Positions 54,788-63,252 of a DNA stretch of 64,000 nt are shown here, piece by piece. Positions within the stretch are counted from its first letter, which is position 1, and each line of letters starts with the position of its first letter. A model generated the notes under the pieces. The model made no database searches. It had not been told where the DNA came from and saw nothing but the letters and a program-made list of their open reading frames with translations. This DNA comes from Microscilla marina ATCC 23134 (lineage in GTDB: Bacteria; Bacteroidota; Bacteroidia; Cytophagales; Microscillaceae), in the NCBI RefSeq assembly GCF_000169175.1, contig NZ_AAWS01000041.1, positions 1 to 64,000 of the forward strand, written 5' to 3'. The translations under genes were made by a program, and so were the position numbers.

Positions 54788-56299
54788 ATGACAAAAATAA
54801 ATGCAATGGCAAATATGCAAGCTATGGCAATTTTGCCTCCTTTTATTGGGGGGATCACCGCAGGCTCTTGTATAAGAATGGCTGATGGTAGTCTTAAAAA
54901 AATAGAAAATATAATGCCTGGTGATGAAGTAAGGTCAACAGATGGGGACGCAAAAGTCCTCAAGTTAATTGACTTGACAAGCCAGGGAAAGCAGAATGTC
55001 TATCAGATGTCAAATGTTGAACGTTTTGGTTTTACTGCAACCCAACTGTTTGTTGCAGCAGGCAAAAAACATGGTCAACATTGTGCAAAATATCTATGTG
55101 CTGAACCTCAACAAGTAGAAAATTTTGCCCTAAGAAAAGTAGGATTAGATGCTTTAAAAGGAGGAATCGTGGCAACCAAAGCAGGACGTAATTTCTTACC
55201 AACAATGGTGGAAAACCTCTCCTATGCCAAGGGAAATAATTACATTTATCAGCTTTTGTTAGATGACCAAGATTGGTTTATTGCAGGGAATGAAACACAG
55301 CAGTTTCCTGTATTATCTTTTGCTCCACTATTGCGAGAGTACCCCTCGACAATAAGCAGTGAGGTAAAAAGCTTGCTTGTTGGTCATGAAAAAAGCGTTC
55401 TAAAATCCTTAGAGAGTATTTCTTGGAGCAACTGGGTAGATCTAAGTAAAAAAATAAACTTTAATGATGATTTGGTGGTCCTAAGGAGCCTGGAAAAAAC
55501 TTCTCTCAATCACCAAGAAGTGCTGCCTGATGGCTTGGCAAAACCTAGTTCTGCTACCAGAACACTTCACTATTTGTTGATGAGTAGGCATGCACGACAG
55601 GTTGAAAGCCTTATAAACCTGGGATGGCGAATTTTTACTCCTGACCAGGATGACACACAAAATATGGTCATTGCCATTTCTTTGTTGGACATAGAATGGT
55701 CGCCTTCTTTGGTTTCTCAGCAGGACCCGACTGCAGCTAATGCCCCAGTAGGACAGTTCTTCAAAGATGGAGCTATAGAAAGATTAGAAAGTGTACCTGG
55801 AGAAATAAAAGAGAACTCTTATCCGCAAATTCCAGGGCAAGTTTTCAACTTTTCTTTGCGTTTGGCTAGCGACTTAGATGATTTACAAAATTATCGTGCA
55901 CAAATTCCTTCTTCTGAAGATCCGTCTTTTATCAATCCTTTAGATGGGTGTGTATACTTTTCCACTGAGAAAAAAATGGATAGCACTAAAGTCTCTAGTT
56001 GGAAGCTGGATATGACCTTGCCAAAAGATCAGCTAGAGTTTAAGGGGAGTTATTCTTTTAATGACAACTTAGATGTGCCATATAGAAAAGATTCTATGCT
56101 CCTTAAGGATAAATCAGGAGCTTGGGTTATGCTGACTTTTGATATTAGACTCATCACCAAAAATACTCAAGCCAAGGAAGGTAGGGTAAAAGACGGTTTT
56201 GACCAGGACCAAAAACAAAAGTTTAAAGATGGGTTTCTAAGGACTTGGGTAGATGGAGTTTTTAAGGAGGTCAGAAAATACTTGCCTGTCAAGTGCTAA
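54788..56299 (+). CDS. Family H protein H4 with an inactive-looking Hint domain (503 aa)
   Basis: The Hint-like part begins at Gly22 (G-I-T-A-G-S-C-I-R-M-A-D-G-S), with I-E-N-I-M-P-G-D-E-V, F-T-A-T-Q-L-F-V-A near 81 and Y-Q-L-L-L-D-D-Q-D-W-F-I-A-G near 154. A Cys is present at residue 28, six places after the usual nucleophile position, and so is not a substitute. The C-terminal region has D-I-E-W-S-P-S, Y-F-S-T-E-K-K-M-D, L-D-V-P-Y and F-D-I-R-L-I, as in H2. About 45 extra residues lie between the two blocks compared with H2 (around 345-390). The start is ATG at 54788, although Met7, Met10 and Met13 offer alternatives. Confidence 0.8.
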   Translation: MTKINAMANMQAMAILPPFIGGITAGSCIRMADGSLKKIENIMPGDEVRSTDGDAKVLKLIDLTSQGKQNVYQMSNVERFGFTATQLFVAAGKKHGQHCAKYLCAEPQQVENFALRKVGLDALKGGIVATKAGRNFLPTMVENLSYAKGNNYIYQLLLDDQDWFIAGNETQQFPVLSFAPLLREYPSTISSEVKSLLVGHEKSVLKSLESISWSNWVDLSKKINFNDDLVVLRSLEKTSLNHQEVLPDGLAKPSSATRTLHYLLMSRHARQVESLINLGWRIFTPDQDDTQNMVIAISLLDIEWSPSLVSQQDPTAANAPVGQFFKDGAIERLESVPGEIKENSYPQIPGQVFNFSLRLASDLDDLQNYRAQIPSSEDPSFINPLDGCVYFSTEKKMDSTKVSSWKLDMTLPKDQLEFKGSYSFNDNLDVPYRKDSMLLKDKSGAWVMLTFDIRLITKNTQAKEGRVKDGFDQDQKQKFKDGFLRTWVDGVFKEVRKYLPVKC

Positions 56300-56486
56300 G
56301 TAAAACGTAAAAAATAAAGTACTCCAAAAGGACAAAATATTTGGTGGGAGGACGAGCGAAAAAATCTTTGCATAGCTTTAGCTATGGAACTATTTTTTTG
56401 AGAAGTACCCCTGCCAAAGATGCCGTTCTATGGATTAGGTTATTTTTGTAGTTTTACTAAATCAACCATCATTAAAAAATACTATT

Positions 56487-57509
56487 ATGTTGAGCATATA
56501 CACAAATGTAAGCGAGCAAAATCCTATAAAACAGTTGTTTTCCCTAACGCCTGAACTAAAGGAAAACCCCGTAGGCAAAAGCTTGCGAAAAGCTATCATT
56601 ACCAAAATCAAAGCCAGTTTTCCTGGTATATGTAGTTATGAGAGTCAAGAAAAGAAAGCATCAGAAACTTATGTAAATTTGCTTTTTCCTGAGCTACAAA
56701 AAAATGGCATTACTACACCATTTGGCATTCCATACAATACATTGATTGAGCGTTGTATTCCAACAATGGAAGATCAAGATTGGATCAAAATGAGTGTTGG
56801 CTTGGTTTTCAAACTCATTAGTACAATTGAATCTAAATACGAAACTGTTATCAAGCAAGAAGCCTTGGATATAATTACCAAGAGCAATACACTTATTGAG
56901 GGCAACGGTAACCAAAATCTTTTAAATCTGTATCAGCAACTGATGAAGAAGTGGCAACCTATGCAAGCTCATCAAAATTTGATAGATTCTGAAGGTATTT
57001 TTAATAAATACAAGGAGTTGTTTAAAAGTGAGGGCTTTATCAACCAATACAAAAAAGATTCTAAAGATTGGGCTCCTGACTTTAAAGCATGGTGGTGGTT
57101 TCATCAATGGCTAAAGATTAGCTTGATGGCAGAGGGGACTGACAAAAAAATTGAAAATATTATCGATTTTTTGAAAACGCAAGGAATAGATATTCCCCCT
57201 CAGGTGCAATCACATAACTGGCGAGTTTTTAAATTATGGCTTTGCAAGGGTGCCCAAAAAACGCCTTTTGCTTTTGATGCACAAGACTTAGGTTCTAATG
57301 TTAAAACAGCCCTTGAATCTGGAATGATTTCTGGCCTGCCCAGTGTTTATAAATTTCTTTTAGGTATTGTGGTACATAGTAAGAGTGATAACATTGGTAA
57401 GGATTTAGTAACAACCAGTGCCCTGGCAGATGTCATACATATGTCTTATCCTCTTGTTAAGAAAGGGTTTAGAATTATTACAGGTCTGATGTCTGGTATC
57501 TTAAAATAG
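56487..57509 (+). CDS. Family B protein B6, shortest member (340 aa)
   Basis: The family blocks are present but worn: E-N-P-V-G-K-S-L-R-K-A-I near residue 28, Y-V-N-L-L-F-P-E-L near 60, D-W-I-K-M-S-V-G-L-V-F, N-L-L-N-L-Y-Q-Q-L-M-K-K-W, W-W-F-H-Q-W-L-K-I and W-R-V-F-K-L-W-L. The HNDAPG block is missing; the corresponding place reads S-K-S-D-N-I-G-K. The Cys pair of the D-W-x-x-L-C-x-x-x-V-C block is also lost. The C-terminal 40 residues are hydrophobic and basic. It is the last gene of the 33-kb block and is closed by a terminator at 57672. Confidence 0.75.
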   Translation: MLSIYTNVSEQNPIKQLFSLTPELKENPVGKSLRKAIITKIKASFPGICSYESQEKKASETYVNLLFPELQKNGITTPFGIPYNTLIERCIPTMEDQDWIKMSVGLVFKLISTIESKYETVIKQEALDIITKSNTLIEGNGNQNLLNLYQQLMKKWQPMQAHQNLIDSEGIFNKYKELFKSEGFINQYKKDSKDWAPDFKAWWWFHQWLKISLMAEGTDKKIENIIDFLKTQGIDIPPQVQSHNWRVFKLWLCKGAQKTPFAFDAQDLGSNVKTALESGMISGLPSVYKFLLGIVVHSKSDNIGKDLVTTSALADVIHMSYPLVKKGFRIITGLMSGILK

Positions 57510-57671
57510 GTATTCATAGGTTGCATTAGAAATAACTTAAAAAAATGTTATGAAATAGCAGATGTAAATTTGTTAAAAGTTACATCCTTAGTAGTCCCAA
57601 ACAACAATATATAAAACATTAGCTACAATTTATTTCTTAGAGAGCGACTAAAAACTTTATGCTCTGTTTTT

Positions 57672-57704
57672 GGGAGAGAGGAAGAGTGTTGCCTCTCTCT
57701 TTTC
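57672..57704 (+). terminator. Terminator at the end of the central block
   Basis: GAGAGAGG (57674-57681) pairs perfectly with CCTCTCTC (57692-57699), followed by T. It lies 165 bases after the B6 stop. Confidence 0.75.
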
Positions 57705-57989
57705 ACTTTAAATATGTATTTTTCTTCTTGGTGTTTTAGGTGAAAAAATATTCATCAATTTCCAAAACAAAATTAAACAAGAGATTTTTTCCTTTTGCCT
57801 GTCCCTTCTTGTCCCACTTGCCGAGCCAAGCCATCTACTTTCTATCCGGTTGTTTTTTATTAAAGAAGCACCTCATCGTATACCTTAGCGTTCAGAAAGA
57901 TAATTGCAAAATGCCTGCAGAATCCGTTTTTTCTGGTTACGGTTGACAATAGGCATCTGTAGTTAAAGTGATAGATGTATTATAAAGGC

Positions 57990-58156
57990 TTAGTACACTG
58001 TAAATTAAGTAAGTTGTCATTTAGTTCGAGTTTATTTTGTTTGCTGGCGATCTTTACAAATAGAGCATAGCCAAAGCTACGCGATTTTTGTAAAGAGAAG
58101 TCAGAGGGCAAAAGAAGCCGAAAAAAGCATAAGATATTTATTTTACAGTGTACTTA
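57990..58156 (+). mobile_element. MITE-like element, copy 2 (167 bp)
   Basis: It starts TTAGTACACTGTAAA and ends TTTACAGTGTACTTA, giving terminal inverted repeats of about 15 bp. It is nearly identical to the reverse complement of 4428-4594 over its full length, with no length difference. The bases outside the two copies differ, so the element boundary is sharp. It has no coding capacity and would need a transposase from elsewhere. Confidence 0.8.
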
Positions 58157-58269
58157 GCCAATGGTGGGGTGAAATATCTTTATATTTCAGGGTCAGGTTA
58201 AATCACAAACTTGGGAGGACTCAGGGTAAAAGCCCCATCAAGCCCTATATAATATGTTATAGTCGACCA

Positions 58270-58302
58270 ACACCTTTTGGGCTCTGCTCAAGGGGTGTTT
58301 TA
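58270..58302 (+). terminator. Terminator 1 of a tandem pair
   Basis: ACACCTTTTG pairs with CAAGGGGTGT (two G-T pairs), followed by TTTTA. The right arm CTCAAGGGGTGTTTT is repeated in the next terminator, so the two arose by duplication. Confidence 0.65.
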
Positions 58303-58381
58303 TTATGTCAGAACAAAATGCTTGAGTTGAGCAAAGCAATGACCTTGTAAAATATGGTTAGATAACATTCCTGATACACCT

Positions 58382-58415
58382 ACACCCCTTGAGTTTTGCT
58401 CAAGGGGTGTTTTTG
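58382..58415 (+). terminator. Terminator 2 of a tandem pair
   Basis: ACACCCCTTGAG pairs perfectly (12 bp) with CTCAAGGGGTGT around a TTTTG loop, followed by five T. It is one of the strongest terminators in the window. It would block any read-through from the left into the SiaC gene. Confidence 0.85.
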
Positions 58416-58577
58416 TTTTGCCCAATAGCCAGCAAATAAAACAACCCCTCTGTCCATTTTTTGTCTGCGGCAAGGGGCTGCCCAACCCATTGTTATTGAG
58501 TAGTTTTATGCACTACCTACAGCAATACTTATGCCCCCTCAGAAGCCTGAGAGGGAGTAAAAATATAATTGATAGCC

Positions 58578-58952
58578 ATGCATTTATTTATTCCTCAAGG
58601 CGACTTTAGCCCAGCTATTTATTGGGACTACACTATCATTAGGCTAGACATCAGGGGAGAGTCTACTATGGAAAACCCTCAGGATTTTTATGCCCATCTG
58701 ATTGATTTGCTCCAGCCATCTTTGGCGGCAAACCCTTGTAAAAAACTGGAGCTCAACCTGGACTTATCGTACCTCAATACCGGCTCTCAAAAGTCTTTGT
58801 ATGAGCTCTTCGAATTCTTCATAGATCAAGGGCTGGATGCCTACATCAATTGGTGGGTAGACGACGCTGAAGACGATTACGAACTACAGGCCATTGGTGA
58901 TTATACCTGTGATTTTCCTGCTTTTCGGGTGAGGGTGCTCCAGCGGGCTTGA
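58578..58952 (+). CDS. SiaC-like (DUF1987) regulatory phosphoprotein (124 aa)
   Basis: Length and layout fit a standard soluble SiaC: a start with F-S-P-A-I-Y-W, R-L-D-I-R-G-E-S, L-D-L-S-Y-L-N-T-G-S-Q-K-S and I-N-W-W-V-D-D. The Thr in Y-L-N-T is the expected phosphorylation site of the family. SiaC is controlled by a kinase (SiaB type) and a PP2C-like phosphatase (SiaA type), and none of these is encoded in this window. I take the ATG at 58578; the TTG at 58569 would add three residues. It lies just after tandem terminators and 430 bases before the envelope cluster. Confidence 0.8.
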   Translation: MHLFIPQGDFSPAIYWDYTIIRLDIRGESTMENPQDFYAHLIDLLQPSLAANPCKKLELNLDLSYLNTGSQKSLYELFEFFIDQGLDAYINWWVDDAEDDYELQAIGDYTCDFPAFRVRVLQRA

Positions 58953-59383
58953 ATACATTGTCTTTATCATGCATCAAGTCCACTTTTTGTCTTCTTTCAA
59001 TGTTGGGTTTTTGGTTGTTTTTGCTGTTTTTGGTAGACAGGCGCAAGCCCTTAGGCGTTGATGCATATCGGTGTTTCAAGTGCCCTGCTTAACTGTGTTG
59101 AGCTCATTATAACAGGCTACCCAATGGGGCGATATTTAGCAATAGGTTCGGTTTATGGGGAGCTCACCCTTTGTATAGCATTGATTTTTAAAGACTTATA
59201 AAAGTTGTGTAAAGAAAATCGGCACGGTAGAGCTGCGCCGATTCATCGAAGGGTTAGAAATAATCTCGATTGTTATTTATCCAAATTAATGAACAACTTA
59301 TCCAGTGTGCCAGGCTCTAATATTACTTGTTGCTCATTGCGCCGGCATGCATTGGTATGGCTACTTAAAAAAATAAACTACCC
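58953..59383. other. Intergenic region with a repeat fragment
   Basis: Around 59090-59170 is GTTGAGCTCATTATAACAGG ... GGTTCGGTTTATGG, related to fragments near 20709 and 54390. No gene. The promoter for the following cluster should lie here. Confidence 0.4.
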
Positions 59384-60214
59384 GTGAACAACTATCATAC
59401 ATATCTTTTGCTACTGTCGACAGTGTTCTGCACTGCCTTCTTCTTTCAGGCAAATGCCCAATTGTTTTTTTCAAAAAAAGCGGTATTGAAGTACCACAAA
59501 ATAACATTGGATACTTCTAAAAACACCATTACGCTCAACTTTGACCTACAGGGACCTGCCAACCGATATTATGTAACCCGTTTGTATTACTCCAGCAACA
59601 ATGCCCGCTCGTTTAAGGGACCTTTGCAAGCGGTGAACGGCGATGTAGGCGATAGCATCAGGGTAGGCAATAACAAAAGCATTGCCTGGTCTTTTGTCAA
59701 AGACAACCCTTACTTCAGTGGAAAGAATGTGATTTTTAAAATAGAATCTACCGAAATACCCAAACAAGCCAAGGGTGGCCCAAGACACGCGCTCAAATCG
59801 TTGCTGTTGCCTGGTTGGGGAGATTATAAAGTGAGGGATGGCTACCATTATGAATGGATTCCGACCGCAGCATTTACCCTGTTGGGTACCGGAGTTTTCT
59901 TTCGGTTTTGGGCAGACCATCTGTATGAAGGCTATGACCTGAGCGACCCCAACAGCGAAACCGCCCACCAACGTTTATTTCAAACCGCACAGTCTTACAA
60001 TATTTTATCACAGGTTTTGTTAGGAGCCTCAGCCATTGTGTGGTTGGGTGATGTGCTGGGGGTGTACCTCAAAGGGCGAAAAAACCTGAAAAAATATTTT
60101 CCAAAACGAGAGGAAGAAGCCAAAAAAACTGCCTGGCTATTGCCCGCTGAGATAGTGCCTTCTATTGCTCGGTTTTCGGGCGGATTTCAGTTAAATATTT
60201 TGTGGAGATTTTAA
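59384..60214 (+). CDS. Exported DUF5683-like membrane protein (276 aa)
   Basis: The start is a GTG at 59384, giving a signal peptide (Y-H-T-Y-L-L-L-L ... A-N-A-Q). Residues 35-130 form an Ig-like beta domain of a kind common in Bacteroidota, with S-S-N-N-A-R-S-F-K-G-P-L, N-G-D-V-G-D and N-K-S-I-A-W. The C-terminal half has L-L-L-P-G-W-G-D-Y, typical of DUF5683, followed by two hydrophobic segments (about 160-178 and 205-228). It probably sits in the envelope. The PKD lipoprotein gene starts two bases after its stop, so they are co-transcribed. Confidence 0.75.
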   Translation: MNNYHTYLLLLSTVFCTAFFFQANAQLFFSKKAVLKYHKITLDTSKNTITLNFDLQGPANRYYVTRLYYSSNNARSFKGPLQAVNGDVGDSIRVGNNKSIAWSFVKDNPYFSGKNVIFKIESTEIPKQAKGGPRHALKSLLLPGWGDYKVRDGYHYEWIPTAAFTLLGTGVFFRFWADHLYEGYDLSDPNSETAHQRLFQTAQSYNILSQVLLGASAIVWLGDVLGVYLKGRKNLKKYFPKREEEAKKTAWLLPAEIVPSIARFSGGFQLNILWRF

Positions 60215-60216
60215 GT

Positions 60217-61641
60217 ATGTCGATGATGTTTTATCAAAATAAATGCCTCAAAAACACTGGGTTACTGCTGATTTATGGAAGTTTGTTGGGCTTGTTTACC
60301 AGTTGCCTTTTTCAGGAACAAGCGTATGTGCCCCTCAGCGCCGACTTTATCCCTTCACGCACTACCATACAGGTGGGCGACACGGTAAAGTTTACGAATG
60401 GGTCTCAAGTGGCAGCATCGTTTCTATGGGATTTTAAAGACGGCACCCAAAGTACCCAAGCCAACCCTCAGCATGTTTTTGGCGATACCGGACGCTATGC
60501 GGTAACCATGGTGAGCACCAAACGAGACAAAACAACCAGCGACTCAATGGTCAAAGAGGTGGTAGTACTGCCTGCTCCAGGTCAAGCCCAAAATACAGTC
60601 TTGATAGAAGGAAATTCAGAAGATAAGTATGGCTTTAGAATGACTCAACTGGCTGATGGTAATCTTGTGTTGGCAGGTCGGCAAAACCTGGGCAACCTAC
60701 AGGTGATCAAGACACCTGATGGTGCTACACGTGTTTGGGAAACAGACTTGAACAACATTGCCAGGGGGCAACTTTTTGTGGAGGCAGTCAAAGAGTTGTC
60801 AGATGGTAGCATTGTGGTAGTAGGGCATTATTTTGACCTGGTGGGTGCCAGCGATGCTTTTATTGTAAAACTGGATGCTGACGGCAAGGAGGCTTGGCGC
60901 AATAAGTTGGCAACAGTAGACCACGAAATTTATAAAGATTTTGTAGAGGGCAGCCAGGCAAGCGTAGTGGTATTGGCTTCCATCAACCAAACCCAGGTTC
61001 AACTCAATGAGTACTCATCGGCTGGGGTACTCATCAGAAGCAAAACATTTGGCGAAACCCACGTACCAGCGTCTATGTTGTGGGACCAAAACGCTAAGAT
61101 CATCATTGCTGGAACCAACTTGAGTAGTTCGAATCCTTTTGTGTTGCAACTTGACAGTGAGCTGACCCAAGAGAAACTGCAGGACCTGGGTTTTGATGGA
61201 GAGATTTTTAAAATTATACAACTGACCAATGGGGACTTGGTAGTGGCGGGCAACCAAACCATTGATAGTAGCCGCCGGGCAATGATTGCCAGGGTAAATG
61301 TTGGCAGTTTGGCTACGGTTTGGCTAACCAACCCCATGGCTTATAGTAGAAAAGCCTCTGAGGAAACTTTTGTAGATGTGGTAGCGTCAGGGCAAAATGT
61401 ATTTGCCCTGGGTACTCACGGCAACCCATTGAGCGGTACTGATGTTTTGGTATGTAAATATGGTCAGACCAATGAGGCTATCTCATTAGAGATGCTCAGT
61501 GTTTTTGGAGGAAGCCAAGATGAACAAGGAAGACAGCTATTGCTCAGTGAATCTACGCTTTTTTTTATAGGCGAAACGGAGAGTTTTAGTAACAGCTTTA
61601 AGGCAATCTATTTTGTGAAACTAGATTTAAACCTGGACTAG
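60217..61641 (+). CDS. PKD-domain lipoprotein with propeller-like repeats (474 aa)
   Basis: From the ATG at 60217 the protein has a lipoprotein signal with a candidate Cys in L-F-T-S-C-L. A PKD domain follows at about residues 40-125, with F-L-W-D-F-K-D-G-T, N-P-Q-H-V-F-G-D and G-R-Y-A-V-T. The remaining 340 residues hold repeats of the kind D-G-N-L-V-L-A-G, D-G-S-I-V-V-V-G and A-F-I-V-K-L-D-A-D-G, typical of beta-propellers. A GTG at 60202 would overlap the previous gene and adds nothing recognisable. Role: probably binding or scaffolding at the membrane surface. Confidence 0.8.
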   Translation: MSMMFYQNKCLKNTGLLLIYGSLLGLFTSCLFQEQAYVPLSADFIPSRTTIQVGDTVKFTNGSQVAASFLWDFKDGTQSTQANPQHVFGDTGRYAVTMVSTKRDKTTSDSMVKEVVVLPAPGQAQNTVLIEGNSEDKYGFRMTQLADGNLVLAGRQNLGNLQVIKTPDGATRVWETDLNNIARGQLFVEAVKELSDGSIVVVGHYFDLVGASDAFIVKLDADGKEAWRNKLATVDHEIYKDFVEGSQASVVVLASINQTQVQLNEYSSAGVLIRSKTFGETHVPASMLWDQNAKIIIAGTNLSSSNPFVLQLDSELTQEKLQDLGFDGEIFKIIQLTNGDLVVAGNQTIDSSRRAMIARVNVGSLATVWLTNPMAYSRKASEETFVDVVASGQNVFALGTHGNPLSGTDVLVCKYGQTNEAISLEMLSVFGGSQDEQGRQLLLSESTLFFIGETESFSNSFKAIYFVKLDLNLD

Positions 61642-61683
61642 CATCGCTGTTTTTTATTCAATGGCACTTTAAGGGAAACAATA

Positions 61684-63015
61684 ATGGCTAAGAAAAGAAA
61701 TATTCAAGGCATTTTATGGAGTTGGTTGCACGCCGCTGTCATGGTATTGTTTACTTGGGTATGGCTCAACTTTGGTCCTACCTCAGAAGACGAAAGGTTA
61801 CTCATTCGAGCATCTACCATTGCCAAACGTTTGCTGTTTAATATAGCGCCTGATCGCCCCCAGCGACATGAGCTCATGTTTATCAATGTTGCCCACGACT
61901 TAGATTTGATTCCACGACTTGATGGAAACGGTAAGAAGTTAATTACCAATCGAGCAGCGCTTGCCCGTGTGCTTGAGTTTTTTAAACAGCACCCTGACTA
62001 CTACCGCTACATTGTTTGTGATATTGTGTTTGACCAGGCAGACGAAAGTGAAAACGGACGCCTTAAGGACTCCTTGCTGAGGGCGGCTTTTGCCAATTTG
62101 CCCAGGGTGGTTTGTGCAGCAGGCACCAATAGTAAAGGAGCGTTGAATCAAGGGCTTTTTCCGGGAAAAAAAGCCGCCGTGGAATACCGTGCCAGGCAAG
62201 GGAGCCTTTTTCTAAAGTTCAAGCTGTATCAGGGAAAAAACAAGAGTTTGCCTTTGGTAATGTATGAAGACATTCATCAAGGCAAAATGGCCTCTCAGGG
62301 CTTGGGCTATACACTCAATGGTCGTCCCTCTTTTAATAAAATGATTATTGACTTTAGGGTAAGGCAGCACCACCTCAGAGATACCAGCTTTTATGGAGGA
62401 TATTACACCCTACAAACAATGGGAGAACTGATAGATGTATATGAGTTTGATGCAGACATTTTTGACTTTATGAAAAAACACCGCCCCATTGTAATGATTG
62501 GAGATTTTACCCGGGCTGATGTGCATCGTACTGTAGTAGGGCAAACCGCCGGAACCCTTATTTTACTGAATGTTTACCTGGGGTTGGTCAAAGGACAATC
62601 AATCATTTCGCCGTTTTTGGTGCTTTTAATTTGGCTGGGCTACTTTGTATTGTCTTACCTTACTTTTTATGGTTTGCCTTTCAAAACCAGCAACACCTGG
62701 CGTAGGTTTAGTCAAACGTTCTTTGGCAAACTTATCATCGAGTACATCAGCATTGCTTTGTTTCTGATGTTGCTGACGGTGCTCACCTATGCCTTGTTTC
62801 ATGTACACCTCAATATTTTAATCATGGGAGTATACATCAGGTTATTGTATTGGGTGCTTAGCTGGCGCAGAAGGCGCAAAGAGCAAAGGCATAGCCCAAA
62901 ACAAGAGCAAAGACAAGAAGGCCCACGACCGAGTGAGTTTGACCAAAAGGACATAAGCATGTACAAACCCGGAAAACATAAAGCATGGAAGAAAAGAAGT
63001 TTTATCCGTGGTTGA
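61684..63015 (+). CDS. CHASE2-like membrane sensor (443 aa)
   Basis: An N-terminal membrane segment (about residues 12-30) leads into a periplasmic domain of about 250 residues with CHASE2 traits: N-R-A-A-L-A-R-V-L, R-Y-I-V-C-D-I-V-F-D-Q and, at the end, I-V-M-I-G-D-F-T-R-A-D-V-H. Three hydrophobic segments follow, at about 305-325, 355-375 and 380-395. The C-terminal 60 residues are strongly basic and polar, with no kinase or cyclase domain. CHASE2 domains sense extracellular signals and normally end in an output domain; here that is missing or reduced to the tail. The caspase-like gene follows after 237 bases. It starts with ATG at 61684. Confidence 0.75.
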   Translation: MAKKRNIQGILWSWLHAAVMVLFTWVWLNFGPTSEDERLLIRASTIAKRLLFNIAPDRPQRHELMFINVAHDLDLIPRLDGNGKKLITNRAALARVLEFFKQHPDYYRYIVCDIVFDQADESENGRLKDSLLRAAFANLPRVVCAAGTNSKGALNQGLFPGKKAAVEYRARQGSLFLKFKLYQGKNKSLPLVMYEDIHQGKMASQGLGYTLNGRPSFNKMIIDFRVRQHHLRDTSFYGGYYTLQTMGELIDVYEFDADIFDFMKKHRPIVMIGDFTRADVHRTVVGQTAGTLILLNVYLGLVKGQSIISPFLVLLIWLGYFVLSYLTFYGLPFKTSNTWRRFSQTFFGKLIIEYISIALFLMLLTVLTYALFHVHLNILIMGVYIRLLYWVLSWRRRRKEQRHSPKQEQRQEGPRPSEFDQKDISMYKPGKHKAWKKRSFIRG

Positions 63016-63155
63016 GCACCCTTGCAAGAGGTGCAGTGGTGTGATCACCATCTAAAAGTGTGCTGTTACTTACTACTAATAAGGAATGACTATGTAATGT
63101 AGTCAAAATAACTTCCCCATTTTAACTGTATATTTTAGTCGCTATACATCGTTGA

Positions 63156-63187
63156 AAAATAGCCGAATAGCGCTGCTATTAGCCGAT
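63156..63187 (+). repeat. 32-base repeat with internal palindrome, copy 2
   Basis: Identical to 19968-19999, with the AATAGC-GCT-GCTATT hairpin at the core. It lies 66 bases before the caspase-like gene. The bases after it differ from those at the first copy. Confidence 0.6.
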
Positions 63188-63252
63188 TTTTCGCCTTGTC
63201 TAGCGAAAAAATATTTACTTAAATTTGCTGACATTATTTCGGCAACATTACT

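Noticed and set aside
42902-56299. H proteins as active inteins or self-cleaving Hint domains
   Set aside because: All four lack the nucleophilic Cys, the block-B His and the terminal His-Asn.
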